Positions 7,370-15,866 of a DNA stretch of 38,627 nt are shown one piece after another; within the stretch, counting starts at the first letter, position 1, and each line of letters opens with the position of its first letter. The notes under the pieces are model-generated. The model did no database searches, was not told where the DNA came from, and saw only the letters and a program-made list of their open reading frames with translations. The stretch covers positions 1-38,627 of the forward strand of contig JAFYCS010000089.1 of the NCBI GenBank assembly GCA_017539565.1, written 5' to 3'. The DNA comes from Lachnospiraceae bacterium (GTDB lineage Bacteria; Bacillota; Clostridia; Lachnospirales; Lachnospiraceae). The position numbers were made by a program, and so were the translations under genes.

Positions 7370-8140
7370 CTAGTCCAGAATATCCCTTGGATTGTTTCCG
7401 CTGTTTTGAAACTCTGCCTTTGAAAGATCATCTTTCAGGGGCAGTCTTTTTTGTCCTTTCGGAGCGAAAGCACTCATGTCAGCATGAAGGTCGGAGGCCT
7501 TCTGCGCGCAGTCATACAGATTACCGTCCAGCCAGGAGAAATCTATTATCCCGCGGGAAAATATCTTATCCATAGCTGTGGGAGTCAGCTTAAAAGTCCT
7601 GTTTATACCGGGAATCTTGATGCTGCCACTTTTTCCCAGATCATCGGAATAACCGTGTGTAACGATGCTCATCTCAAAATAGGTGGCACCTGACGGATTG
7701 TGCTTTTCCTCAACTTTGATATCAAGGGAGCCGTGGTAGCGTGCATAGGTTTCCTGCAGTATATTTGATATCTCAACGTAATTCTTTATCTCGTTGAGTT
7801 CTTCTATAAGATCCTTTAGTTCCTTATCCTTCTGCATAAGAGCGCCCATCTCATTTTTGATGGCGTTCTGGCGTATGGCACCGATTATACCCCGCTTTGA
7901 CATAAGGCTGTAAAAGAACATCAAAACTCCGCCGAACAGGAAAGCATAAAGAGGGAGTATATGCAGCCTGATGCCTAAAAATCCAAGGCATACGATAAGG
8001 CCACTAATGAAAACGTCAAGAAAACGGTAATCGCCGCTTTCGAACATCGAGACATACTGCGCACGGAAGCGGTCTATCTCAACGATGGCGTTTTCGATAT
8101 CTTCATATTTATTTTTACTGTAGATGAGTTCTGTTTTCAT
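7370..8140 (-). CDS. Unknown membrane protein with coiled coil, 256 residues
   Basis: I do not recognise a family. Two hydrophobic segments (FLDVFISGLIVCLGFLGI and LPLYAFLFGGVLMFFYSLM, about residues 40-80) form a membrane hairpin. A charged helical stretch follows (ALMQKDKELKDLIEELNEIKNYVEIS, about 100-130), likely a short coiled coil. A soluble C-terminal domain of about 110 residues follows and both ends should be cytoplasmic. It lies 45 bases after the 89-residue gene on the same strand and probably shares its promoter. Confidence 0.75.
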   Translation of the reverse strand: MKTELIYSKNKYEDIENAIVEIDRFRAQYVSMFESGDYRFLDVFISGLIVCLGFLGIRLHILPLYAFLFGGVLMFFYSLMSKRGIIGAIRQNAIKNEMGALMQKDKELKDLIEELNEIKNYVEISNILQETYARYHGSLDIKVEEKHNPSGATYFEMSIVTHGYSDDLGKSGSIKIPGINRTFKLTPTAMDKIFSRGIIDFSWLDGNLYDCAQKASDLHADMSAFAPKGQKRLPLKDDLSKAEFQNSGNNPRDILD

Positions 8141-8185
8141 AATAAGTACGCTAAGCGTTTAAAGCAAATAATGCTTTATCCTTTC

Positions 8186-8455
8186 TCAGGTTTCCTGGCT
8201 GGATTCCAGTCTGCGCAGCAGTACAACGGCGTCAAAAAGCGGCTGCTTCATCATATGTTCGGCACCTACACGCTGTACCATCTCGTTTATCATATCTTCG
8301 ATATACTCGTCGGTAAATTTACCGTCCGGACGGATATAATCGATGGACGGAACATTGGATACCAGGCCGCTGTCGGACAGGCATCTTTTGAGTTTTACGA
8401 CGATATCGTCATATTCCTTTGGGGTTTCGTTTTCTCTTATCATCAAAAGTTTCAT
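8186..8455 (-). CDS. Unknown small protein, 89 residues
   Basis: The product starts MKLLMIRENETPKEYDDIV and is predicted to be small, charged and soluble, with no metal-binding or DNA-binding motif that I can see. The start is well supported: GGAGG lies seven bases before the ATG, and a good promoter (8480-8508) lies just above. It heads an operon with the membrane protein at 7370-8140. No function is assigned. Confidence 0.75.
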   Translation of the reverse strand: MKLLMIRENETPKEYDDIVVKLKRCLSDSGLVSNVPSIDYIRPDGKFTDEYIEDMINEMVQRVGAEHMMKQPLFDAVVLLRRLESSQET

Positions 8456-8479
8456 AGTTCTGATCCTCCATTTTTTTAA

Positions 8480-8508
8480 ATTATATTATATCCGTGCATA
8501 ACCTGCAA
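8480..8508 (-). promoter_or_regulatory. Promoter of the 8186-8455 / 7370-8140 operon
   Basis: The minus strand carries TTGCAG (8503-8508) and TATAAT (8480-8485) separated by 17 bases. A second overlapping TATAAT lies at 8485-8490. Confidence 0.75.
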
Positions 8509-8511
8509 GCA

Positions 8512-8535
8512 CGGTGCGGGCGCACATCCGCACCG
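8512..8535. other. Perfect 8-bp inverted repeat between divergent promoters
   Basis: CGGTGCGG (8512-8519) and CCGCACCG (8528-8535) form an 8-bp GC-rich palindrome with an 8-base gap. There is no T run on either side. It lies between the -35 boxes of two divergent promoters (8503-8508 minus and 8559-8564 plus), so it may be a regulator site. Confidence 0.5.
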
Positions 8536-8558
8536 AACAGGCGCGCATCTTCACCCCC

Positions 8559-8586
8559 TTGACATGCCTGACAGCACAGGTATACT
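8559..8586 (+). promoter_or_regulatory. Promoter of the two-component system
   Basis: Consensus TTGACA (8559-8564) and TATACT (8581-8586) are 16 bases apart, 32 bases before the chosen ATG at 8618. This excludes the longer frame that would start at 8564. Confidence 0.85.
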
Positions 8587-8617
8587 TAAATGCAGCGTAA
8601 TATGGGAGGCAGAAAGA

Positions 8618-9328
8618 ATGTCAATACGGGCATTGTTGATCGAAGATGACAGTGAAATAAGAAAGCTTCTTGCGGATTTCCTGACAGGAAAGGGCTATAG
8701 TGTTACTGAAGCTGAGGATGGACGTGAGGCATCGGCTGTAATGCTGGCAGAAAAATTCGATATTATCCTGATGGATATGATGCTGCCGTATAAATCAGGG
8801 GAGACACTTATCGAAGAGCTTAAAGGAGATACCTCTTCAGAACGCAGTAAGACCCCTGTGATAGTGATATCGGCCAAGTCAAAACTTGATACCCGGCTGG
8901 AAGTACTGCGCATGGGAGCAGACGATTATATTATCAAGCCCTTCGATCTGGAAGAAGTTCTGGTGCGTATAGAGGTGGTAATGCGCCGGCTGCATGAACA
9001 GGAAGAATCGACAGAGGTTTTAAGCTGCGGTGAACTGATCTATGACGTTCGCAATAACAGCGTGAAAGTTAAGGATACAGAGGTAAAGCTTACATCAAAA
9101 GAGCTGCAGCTTCTTAAACTCTTTATGAAAAATCCTAAGAAAACCTTTACCAAGGCTAATCTATATGAATCTGTATGGGATGATATGTATTATTGTGAGG
9201 ATAATACCATTAATGTACATATCAGTAATCTCAGAAACAAATTAAAGAAGGCGGCAGGAGAAGACGTGATCGAGACTGTCTGGGGCATAGGCTACAGGCT
9301 GAAAGACAGCGGTGAGGTATCATCCTGA
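8618..9328 (+). CDS. OmpR-family response regulator
   Basis: The 236-residue product begins MSIRALLIEDDSEIRKLL, with the acidic pair of a receiver domain, then the phosphoacceptor region DIILMDMMLP and the conserved Lys in DDYIIKPF. The C-terminal winged helix is of OmpR type, ending in TINVHISNLRNKLKKA and TVWGIGYRL. The start at 8618 follows GGGAGG and lies below the promoter. It should be phosphorylated by the histidine kinase encoded next and bind DNA near the ABC transporter genes, as in peptide-antibiotic resistance loci. A dispersed repeat lies between it and the kinase gene. Confidence 0.95.
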   Translation: MSIRALLIEDDSEIRKLLADFLTGKGYSVTEAEDGREASAVMLAEKFDIILMDMMLPYKSGETLIEELKGDTSSERSKTPVIVISAKSKLDTRLEVLRMGADDYIIKPFDLEEVLVRIEVVMRRLHEQEESTEVLSCGELIYDVRNNSVKVKDTEVKLTSKELQLLKLFMKNPKKTFTKANLYESVWDDMYYCEDNTINVHISNLRNKLKKAAGEDVIETVWGIGYRLKDSGEVSS

Positions 9329-9344
9329 AGGCAGAATTACAGTA

Positions 9345-9378
9345 GTGTCATCCTGAGGGCTTTAGCCCGAAGGATCTT
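9345..9378 (+). repeat. Dispersed short repeat, copy B
   Basis: GTGTCATCCTGAG, then GGGCTTTAGCCC, then GAAGGATCTT. It shares the ends of copies A, C and D, but the centre is a longer perfect stem (GGGC/GCCC). It lies between the response regulator and kinase genes. Confidence 0.75.
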
Positions 9379-9390
9379 GAATTAGGTAAA

Positions 9391-10308
9391 TTGATATTGG
9401 AAACTACATTATTGATAACAAGTATCATATTATCAGTTTTATGTCTGACTCTTTTCATCATCCTTCTGGTGATAAAGCGGAATATAAGGAATATCACTAC
9501 CGAGCTTAAGAAGAACCGTGATATCGGCTATGACAGGCAGATAGAAGTCACGCTGATCGATAAGGACATAGAACAGCTGGCAGCGGAGCTTAATCGTAAC
9601 CTGGATCATCAGAAAGAGCTTAAGCTTAAGGAGGAGGCTGCAAAGAAGCAGCTGGAACGCTCCATATCCGATATAGCCCATGACTTAAGAACTCCGCTTA
9701 CGGTTGTTAAGGGGAATCTTCAGCTGCTTTCCGCGGAGAACTTAAGCACTGAAGGCCGACAGTATCTGGAAGTCAGTAAGAGAAAGGCTGAAGCCTTAAA
9801 GGGAATGGTAGATGAGTTCTTTGAACTGTCAGTACTTGAGAGTGATACGCAGGAGGTCACATTAGGGCAGCTGGATATTGTGAGCTTTCTGGCACAGTTT
9901 ATTATAGATCATGAAACCCTGATAAGGGAAAAGGGATTGACGCCTGATATCAGCTTTCCTGAAAAATCGGTATTTGTAGAAGCAAACGAAGAAATGATGA
10001 ACCGCGTTTTTTCGAATCTCCTGGCAAATATCTGCAAATATGCAAAAGACAGCTTCAGCATCAGCATTTCGCCTGAGGATGGGACGGTTACCGCAGGCAA
10101 TAAAATAGCATCTTCGGATGAGATAGATGTCGATCACATCTTTGACCGCACCTATCGTGCAGATAAAGCCCGCCGCGAAGGCAGTGCGGGCCTGGGACTT
10201 TATATAGCAAAACTGCTGATGGAAAAGCAGAAGGGGAACATCAGTGCTGATGTGGAGGACGGCCGGATATTATTTACCTTGTGTTTCTGCAGAAAATGGA
10301 TACTGTAA
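9391..10308 (+). CDS. Sensor histidine kinase
   Basis: One N-terminal membrane helix (LLITSIILSVLCLTLFIILLVI) is followed by a linker and the H-box ISDIAHDLRTPLTVV (phosphorylated His near residue 97). The ATPase part has the N-box NRVFSNLLANICKYA and the G-box GSAGLGLYIAKLL. With 305 residues and no extracellular loop, it cannot sense a ligand through a large outer domain, and may sense through the membrane or through the ABC transporter. No ATG exists near the 5' end. TTG at 9391 or TTG at 9397 is the likely start, with AGG at 9384-9386 as a weak binding site. It pairs with the response regulator upstream. A terminator follows directly after the stop codon. Confidence 0.92.
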   Translation: MILETTLLITSIILSVLCLTLFIILLVIKRNIRNITTELKKNRDIGYDRQIEVTLIDKDIEQLAAELNRNLDHQKELKLKEEAAKKQLERSISDIAHDLRTPLTVVKGNLQLLSAENLSTEGRQYLEVSKRKAEALKGMVDEFFELSVLESDTQEVTLGQLDIVSFLAQFIIDHETLIREKGLTPDISFPEKSVFVEANEEMMNRVFSNLLANICKYAKDSFSISISPEDGTVTAGNKIASSDEIDVDHIFDRTYRADKARREGSAGLGLYIAKLLMEKQKGNISADVEDGRILFTLCFCRKWIL

Positions 10309-10337
10309 AGACGGGAAAACTTTCCTGTCTTTTTTTA
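10307..10337 (+). terminator. Terminator after the histidine kinase
   Basis: AAAGACGGGAAA pairs with TTTCCTGTCTTT (one G-T pair) and is followed by a T run. It overlaps the kinase stop codon and separates the regulator genes from the transporter genes. Confidence 0.85.
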
Positions 10338-10341
10338 TTTC

Positions 10342-10373
10342 TTAAGAAATTCTTTAAACTTTCCCTTTATACT
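10342..10373 (+). promoter_or_regulatory. Possible promoter and operator of the ABC transporter operon
   Basis: A -10-like TATACT (10368-10373) lies 34 bases before the ATG at 10408 but has no good -35. In its place is a near-palindrome AAGAAATTCTT (10344-10354). This is where an activating response regulator would be expected to bind. The role is inferred. Confidence 0.4.
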
Positions 10374-10407
10374 CTGAAATATCAAATCCGGAAAAGAGGA
10401 GGAGTAT

Positions 10408-11325
10408 ATGTCAGAGAATATCGTAGATGTAAAGAATATGACGAAGCAGTACGGCAGGCAGCTGGCGCTGGATGAAGTGTCTTTCGGTATAAAGAAGGGG
10501 AGCATTGTAGGGCTGATCGGTCCCAACGGTGCAGGCAAGTCTACCATAATGAAGATAATGGGCGGGCTGGTATTCCCTACATCGGGTAGCCTTAAGATGT
10601 TCGGGGAGAGCAGCGAAAAGGGACTCAATCATTCCAGGAGCCGCACAAGCTTCATGATAGAAACGCCGTATGCAAAGGCTGATATGTCTGCCAGGGAGAA
10701 TCTGGAAAAGCAACGCAGGCAGAAAGGTATACCTGATAAGGGCAGGATCGATGAAGTCCTTAAGATCGTTAAGCTGGAAGATACCGGCAGGAAGGAAGTA
10801 AAGAAATTTTCACTTGGTATGAAGCAGAGGCTTGGCATAGCAAATGCATTACTTGGAAAGCCTGAGCTGATGGTGCTTGACGAGCCCATAAACGGCCTTG
10901 ATCCCGAGGGTATCGTTGAGATAAGAGAGCTTCTCAGAAACCTCAATAAAGAGGAAAAAGTGACGATAATAATCTCCTCACATATCTTAAGTGAGCTTTC
11001 ACAGCTTTGCACGGATTATATCTTTATCAATCACGGGAAGATAACTGATACGCTTACGGCTGAAGAACTCTCACAGGAGTGCAGTGAGTTTTACCATATA
11101 GATACGGACAATAATGAGCTGGCAAGCTCGATACTGACAAAGGATTGCGGTATCAATAAGCTGGAAGTGCTGGAAGACGGAAGCATGAGGATATATGAGG
11201 GCTTTGATGACATGCGAGGGATATCGAAGGCTCTTTATGAAGGCGGAGTGATCCCCATTCAGCTGGCGCGTAATGAAGTGAACCTGGAAGATTATTATAT
11301 GAAGAAGGTGCAGGCGGATGTATAA
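10408..11325 (+). CDS. ABC transporter ATP-binding protein (lantibiotic-immunity / ABC-2 type)
   Basis: The 305-residue ATPase has Walker A GPNGAGKST (38-46), the signature FSLGMKQRLG (about 133-142), Walker B LMVLDEP (about 153-159) and the H-loop SSHILSEL. A C-terminal extension of about 90 residues is typical of LanF/BcrA-type subunits. It should power the two permeases encoded next. The gene starts with a strong GAGGAGG site and overlaps the first permease by 8 bases (11318-11325). Confidence 0.92.
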   Translation: MSENIVDVKNMTKQYGRQLALDEVSFGIKKGSIVGLIGPNGAGKSTIMKIMGGLVFPTSGSLKMFGESSEKGLNHSRSRTSFMIETPYAKADMSARENLEKQRRQKGIPDKGRIDEVLKIVKLEDTGRKEVKKFSLGMKQRLGIANALLGKPELMVLDEPINGLDPEGIVEIRELLRNLNKEEKVTIIISSHILSELSQLCTDYIFINHGKITDTLTAEELSQECSEFYHIDTDNNELASSILTKDCGINKLEVLEDGSMRIYEGFDDMRGISKALYEGGVIPIQLARNEVNLEDYYMKKVQADV

Positions 11326-12112
11326 CATAATCAGATCTCTTAATTTCACAAACCGCAGGAACATGGCAATATTGTTGACCATAATATCCATGATAGCCAT
11401 GCCTCTGCTGATACCGATGTTCGTATTGAATGTTCCTTTTGAGGATATCACCGGTGGTGCCTATTTAACCAATCTGTGCGGGGAACTGTTTGCGGTATGG
11501 ATATTCCCGATAATGATAATCAGCTGCATCGCGGCATCGGCGGATGCAGGGGATAAGACCATTTATTATGAGATAATGGCAGGCCACAGCCGCAGCCGTA
11601 TCTTTTTTGCCAGGATAATAAGCGCATTGGCTTGGGGGGTGCTGTTATGCGCGGTGACCTTTTATCTGCCGCTTGTATATTACGGTCTTATAAACGGCTG
11701 GCCTGTAGAAGGGATTAAGATAAGCGATATAATACTGCGCTGCCTGTTAAGCCTTTTGCCCATGTTCCGTATCGCAGCCTTCTGCATAATGGTGTCGGTA
11801 CTGTTCAGGAGCGCCGGGAAGGGCATAGGCTTTTCATACCTGTTTATCGAAGTTGAGGTCATGATAATAGAGATCATCAGCGAATTCTATAAAAAGCTTG
11901 ATAAGACTTATCTTTCGGGAATGTATAACGTGATAGACCTGCTTACTCTTGATAACAGCCGAAACTACGTTATCAATGGAGAAAAAGTGGATGTCTATGA
12001 AACTGCGGTTAGCGGAAAATATGCGTTGATGACTATAGCTGTATCACTCATCATCGGTGGGATATATCTGGCTGCCGCATACCTGGATTTCACAAAGCGG
12101 GACAGGAATTAA
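11318..12112 (+). CDS. ABC-2 type permease 1
   Basis: This 264-residue protein has about six membrane helices. The stretch DKTIYYEIMAGHSRSRIFFARI, near residue 75, is repeated in similar form in the second permease (DKDIYYEIMSGHSRLDIFF), so the two are paralogs and probably form a heterodimeric channel like LanE/LanG. Its start overlaps the ATPase gene, which suggests coupled translation. The substrate is unknown; in similar loci it is a peptide antibiotic. Confidence 0.88.
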   Translation: MYNIIRSLNFTNRRNMAILLTIISMIAMPLLIPMFVLNVPFEDITGGAYLTNLCGELFAVWIFPIMIISCIAASADAGDKTIYYEIMAGHSRSRIFFARIISALAWGVLLCAVTFYLPLVYYGLINGWPVEGIKISDIILRCLLSLLPMFRIAAFCIMVSVLFRSAGKGIGFSYLFIEVEVMIIEIISEFYKKLDKTYLSGMYNVIDLLTLDNSRNYVINGEKVDVYETAVSGKYALMTIAVSLIIGGIYLAAAYLDFTKRDRN

Positions 12113-12137
12113 AGTGTCATAAGGAGCAATCCCGCCG

Positions 12138-12166
12138 TGTCATCCTGAGCGTAGCGAAGGATCTTT
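12138..12166 (+). repeat. Dispersed short repeat, copy C
   Basis: The 29 bases 12138-12166 are identical to those at 25209-25237 (TGTCATCCTGAGC, then GTAGCGAAGGATCTTT). It lies between the two permease genes. Confidence 0.8.
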
Positions 12167-12192
12167 TTAAAGAGAATATTTTGGAGGATATA

Positions 12193-12981
12193 ATGAAGAA
12201 ATTACTTTCATCACTTTCATACCAGTCGCTCCGGAACGGGGCGTTTTACAGGCTGACAGCCTTATTCATAGTTGCTCTGGCAGTGTTCGGAGTTGTGCTT
12301 GGCATGACATCGGATGAAACACCCGGCGCGGGAAGACTCATTGTAGATTCACCTTCGATACTGTGGCTGTTTCAGTCTATGATAATAGCGATCATTGTCG
12401 GAACTGTATGTGCCGGGGATTTTAAGGACAAAGATATTTATTATGAGATCATGTCGGGACATTCCCGTCTGGATATATTTTTCTCAAAGGCAATACCGGC
12501 AACGGTTTTTACAGCTTTGCTGGCGACGTTGTTTTCAGTCGTGCCTGTTATCAGTAACTGTATCTTCTTCGGCTGGGGGGATGTGATAGAAGTTAAAGGT
12601 GCGGTAATAAGGATAGTGCTTTGCTTTTTCCCTTTTTTCAGGCTGGCTGCGTTCTTTACGTTGATAGCATTCTTAAGTAAAAGCAGGATGCTGGTGACAG
12701 CGCTGGGATATATAGCAATGTGTTTTGGAGTGGTGCTGTTGAATATCATAGGCAGTCACACCAGCTTCCTGCTTAGCTTCTTTAATCTGCAGGATCTGCT
12801 GGAATTCGGTACCTGGTCAATATATAACCTGGATCCGGCGGGCGGGATAGTAATGCATACAGCATATGACAGCAGCATAAGCGGCAGTATGATAAGCGGA
12901 ACCATAATAATATCGGTACTTGTCAGTGCAGTTTATCTTATAGCCGGCTACGGGTTCTTCCGTAAAAATGATCTGGATTAG
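12193..12981 (+). CDS. ABC-2 type permease 2
   Basis: The ATG at 12193 (MKKLLSS) is chosen because GGAGG (12183-12187) is well spaced from it; a TTG at 12181 would overlap that site. The 262-residue protein has about six membrane helices and shares the YYEIMxGHSR motif with permease 1. It follows permease 1 by 80 bases, which hold dispersed repeat copy C, and precedes the S41 protease by 15 bases. Confidence 0.88.
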   Translation: MKKLLSSLSYQSLRNGAFYRLTALFIVALAVFGVVLGMTSDETPGAGRLIVDSPSILWLFQSMIIAIIVGTVCAGDFKDKDIYYEIMSGHSRLDIFFSKAIPATVFTALLATLFSVVPVISNCIFFGWGDVIEVKGAVIRIVLCFFPFFRLAAFFTLIAFLSKSRMLVTALGYIAMCFGVVLLNIIGSHTSFLLSFFNLQDLLEFGTWSIYNLDPAGGIVMHTAYDSSISGSMISGTIIISVLVSAVYLIAGYGFFRKNDLD

Positions 12982-12996
12982 AAGGGAGTCAGTATT

Positions 12997-14700
12997 ATGG
13001 ATATGTTAATGTTCTTGATCCTTGCGATATGTATCTTCTGTTTTTTCCTTCAGTCAATAAGGAAAAAGTATGATTCATCTATATGGCGGCTTGTATATGT
13101 TGCTCCGCTGATGCTGGCAGTGCTGATCAGCCCTTTTATAGATTGGAACATCGGATATGCCGGTATGTATATCGCGGTGGTATTGATGCTGCTTCAACTG
13201 TTTACTGAAAAGCAGGGACTGAAAAAACTGATCTCCGGCGGGGCTGCGCTGTCGGTCATGATATCGATCATATGCATCATGGTCCTTAACATGGGGGTGG
13301 GCGGCAGTTACACCAAAGATTTTGAAGATGCCTTTGCTGTAATGAAGGAACATTATGTACTCACTGAAGAGAAGGGCATAGACTGGGACAGCCTGTATGC
13401 AAAGTATCATCCGCTTTTTGAAAAAGCGGAGAGAGAAAGCGATGAGATACTGGATCACAAGAGCTGGCTTCAGTTTACCCAGGAATTTCATGACGGGCAT
13501 GTGGGATACATAGCGTCGGATTACCGGATAGCGGAGAGAGCAGAATGCGAGATATTCGGAAAGGACTACGGTCTTTCGCTGCTCAGGCTCACAAGCGGTG
13601 AGTATGTGGCAGTGAACGTTGAGGGCTGCGAGAAATCCATGAGCATCCTGGATTATGGTGAAGATTATGAATATGCCGATGATTATCTTTCAGACAATGC
13701 TGAGTCTGACCGGCTGCAGCTTTTAAATGCCGGCCTTCATAACGGGAGTGTGCTCACTTCCTGGGATGGGAAGAGCATTGAAGAAATTGAAAAGGAAGTG
13801 GATGTTTATGCTGAAACCTTTCCTTCGAAAGATAATGAGGAATTCTATCTGCCTATGTATGCTGCGGGCAAGGGCGGTGACAGCGTTGAGATCGGTTTTA
13901 TAGATGATGCCGGTATGGAGAAGACCGTGACGGCTAAAGCGCTTGGAGCATACTATCCCAGGATGATAAGTACAGTGAAAAAACTTGATGATGGCGTGAA
14001 CATATCTAATCTTGATTTTCAGCCTGTTAACAGTGATGCCGCAGTCCTTCGTATCTATCAGATGGCCTATGATTTAAAGAGCTATGAAGGTTCGGATTAC
14101 ACCGCCATGACAGAGGAAGTAAGACAAAAAGTACTTGAATACCGTGACAAAGGGTATAAGAGGCTTATCATCGACCTCAGAAAGAACGGCGGCGGCAGCC
14201 CCTTCATGGTAGGCGGTGTGGTGCAGCTCTTTGCGCCGGAAGGGGAGCATCTTATCAGCTACAGCGCAGTAATAAATGAAAAGACTGCGACCTATGAGCG
14301 CGGCGCGGATGGAAAATATGTTAAGGATCAAAAGATGAGTTATATGGGTGAAAACCTTTGGAGTCAGGGAGACATCATAATCCTTGTAAACTATGAAACA
14401 GTCAGCGCCGGTGATATGATGACCTACCTGATGTCAGAGTATCCCAATGTGACCATCATGGGCTTTACAGGAAGCAACTCTTCCTGCCAGGCTGTGACAT
14501 CTTATGACACGGCAAGCGGAGGTATATCCTTCTCTGCTGTTCCGAATCTTGGCGAAGACGGGGAGATGATCATCGATACGCGTACGGACCGCGTACGAGG
14601 CGTGCCCATCGATCATGTGATCCCGCTGACTGAAGAAGCGATAGCTGCGATCTATGACAAAGGCGAAGATTATCTTCTTGATTATGCCGTGAATTACTAA
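12997..14700 (+). CDS. Membrane-anchored S41 family peptidase
   Basis: The first 102 residues carry four membrane helices, and the rest (about 465 residues) should face the outside. The protease region has DLRKNGGGS (about 391-399), a strand-turn typical of the C-terminal-processing and tricorn-type S41 family, and the likely nucleophile in ETVSAGDMM (Ser470). FTGSNSS follows, where the family usually has a TxG-type loop. A PDZ domain is not obvious. It is the last gene of the response regulator-kinase-ABC locus, 15 bases after permease 2. A membrane-bound protease next to an ABC exporter could cut a peptide antibiotic outside the cell or process an exported peptide; this is inference. Confidence 0.85.
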   Translation: MDMLMFLILAICIFCFFLQSIRKKYDSSIWRLVYVAPLMLAVLISPFIDWNIGYAGMYIAVVLMLLQLFTEKQGLKKLISGGAALSVMISIICIMVLNMGVGGSYTKDFEDAFAVMKEHYVLTEEKGIDWDSLYAKYHPLFEKAERESDEILDHKSWLQFTQEFHDGHVGYIASDYRIAERAECEIFGKDYGLSLLRLTSGEYVAVNVEGCEKSMSILDYGEDYEYADDYLSDNAESDRLQLLNAGLHNGSVLTSWDGKSIEEIEKEVDVYAETFPSKDNEEFYLPMYAAGKGGDSVEIGFIDDAGMEKTVTAKALGAYYPRMISTVKKLDDGVNISNLDFQPVNSDAAVLRIYQMAYDLKSYEGSDYTAMTEEVRQKVLEYRDKGYKRLIIDLRKNGGGSPFMVGGVVQLFAPEGEHLISYSAVINEKTATYERGADGKYVKDQKMSYMGENLWSQGDIIILVNYETVSAGDMMTYLMSEYPNVTIMGFTGSNSSCQAVTSYDTASGGISFSAVPNLGEDGEMIIDTRTDRVRGVPIDHVIPLTEEAIAAIYDKGEDYLLDYAVNY

Positions 14701-14712
14701 AAATGGCACCGA

Positions 14713-15858
14713 TCAGAAGAAGTTCCAGAAACTGAGGAAATATCCGGGAATAACTACGATGATAAAGAATGCCCAGCTGATAAGGGTGAAGACTTTGATA
14801 AAGTCTTTGCCCTTTCCGGGATAGTCTCTTACGTAAAGTCTGTAATTGATCACCGAAGCCAGGGAGCCTATGAGTGAGCAAAGGCCTGCGGTATCAAGAC
14901 CGTAGATAAGCCCTGCAAAGTTTTCGGTAAAAGGATACAGTACTATAGAGGCAGGCACGTTGGATATGATCTGGCTTAAGCCTATAGCCCAGAAGTATTC
15001 ATTGCCGGCTACGGCCTTCTTTAAAAAGCCTCCGATAGCGGGATTGGCCGATATCGATGAGGAAAATACAAAGAAGCATAAAAAGGTGAGCAGCAGTATA
15101 TAGTCTACCGAACTGAACAGCTTTATATTCACGGCACATACAGTAACGATCACGATGATAATGGCAACGGGCCAGAATTTAGTACGGCTTACTATGGTGC
15201 CCAGTATCATAACAAAGAGGGTAAGATAGGCAATGCGGCGTATCTTTTTATCCTGCTCCCATTCGCCGCAGATGTTTTCAGCATCGAGGTTGATCTTAGT
15301 GCCCTTTTCCTTTCGGTACATTACCAGTACAAAGATGATCAGCAGTATGCCGGATCCTACGCACAGCGGTGACATATGCAGCATGAAATTAAGAGCTGCC
15401 GTACCGGACTGCTGGTAAAGGAAAAGATTCTGGGGGCTGCCGAAGGGCATCAGAAGAGACCCGCGGATAGCAGCTATGTTTTCCATGGAGATAACGGGAA
15501 GAATACATTCTTCACGCTTAACGCCCCTGAAAAGCATTATGGTAAGCGGTACGAAGATTATCAGGGACACGTCGTTGGTAACGAACATGGAACTGAAGAA
15601 AACGCCGAATATAAGGAAAAGTGAAAGTCCGGCCATGGACCTGAAGTTTGCACTCAGTTTTATCAGGGGATTAAACAGCTTTTCCTGCTTAAAACCCTCC
15701 AATACGGTGAGCATCATAAAAAGAGTCCCCAGGGTATGCCAGTCGATCTTTTTGATCAGGCTTATATCCGGCGGAGTTATAAAAAGCGATATGAGAGCCG
15801 CGGCCAGCGAAACTAAAAGCATGGGCTCTTTTTTAATTATGTCGGTTATTTTTTTCAC
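14713..15858 (-). CDS. SLC13/ArsB-type anion permease (ion transporter superfamily)
   Basis: The protein has about ten membrane helices. Motifs typical of the CitMHS/SLC13/ArsB superfamily are FVTNDVSLIIFVPLT and GSPQNLFLYQQSG, where the NDVS and SPQN loops enter the membrane near the substrate site. The substrate (dicarboxylate, sulfate, arsenite or other) cannot be told. The frame extends upstream to a TTG at 15909, but a consensus promoter lies inside that extension. I therefore place the start at the GTG at 15858, which gives 381 residues and the usual VKKITDIIKKEPMLL N-terminus. This mRNA would have nearly no leader. An ATG at 15822 is the alternative. The gene is convergent with the S41 protease gene, 12 bases apart. 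Confidence 0.85.
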   Translation of the reverse strand: MKKITDIIKKEPMLLVSLAAALISLFITPPDISLIKKIDWHTLGTLFMMLTVLEGFKQEKLFNPLIKLSANFRSMAGLSLFLIFGVFFSSMFVTNDVSLIIFVPLTIMLFRGVKREECILPVISMENIAAIRGSLLMPFGSPQNLFLYQQSGTAALNFMLHMSPLCVGSGILLIIFVLVMYRKEKGTKINLDAENICGEWEQDKKIRRIAYLTLFVMILGTIVSRTKFWPVAIIIVIVTVCAVNIKLFSSVDYILLLTFLCFFVFSSSISANPAIGGFLKKAVAGNEYFWAIGLSQIISNVPASIVLYPFTENFAGLIYGLDTAGLCSLIGSLASVINYRLYVRDYPGKGKDFIKVFTLISWAFFIIVVIPGYFLSFWNFF

Positions 15859-15866
15859 GAGGGGTA

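Noticed and set aside
8564-8617. ATG at 8564 as response regulator start
   Set aside because: It overlaps the -35 box; the receiver domain begins at the ATG at 8618 after a good ribosome site.
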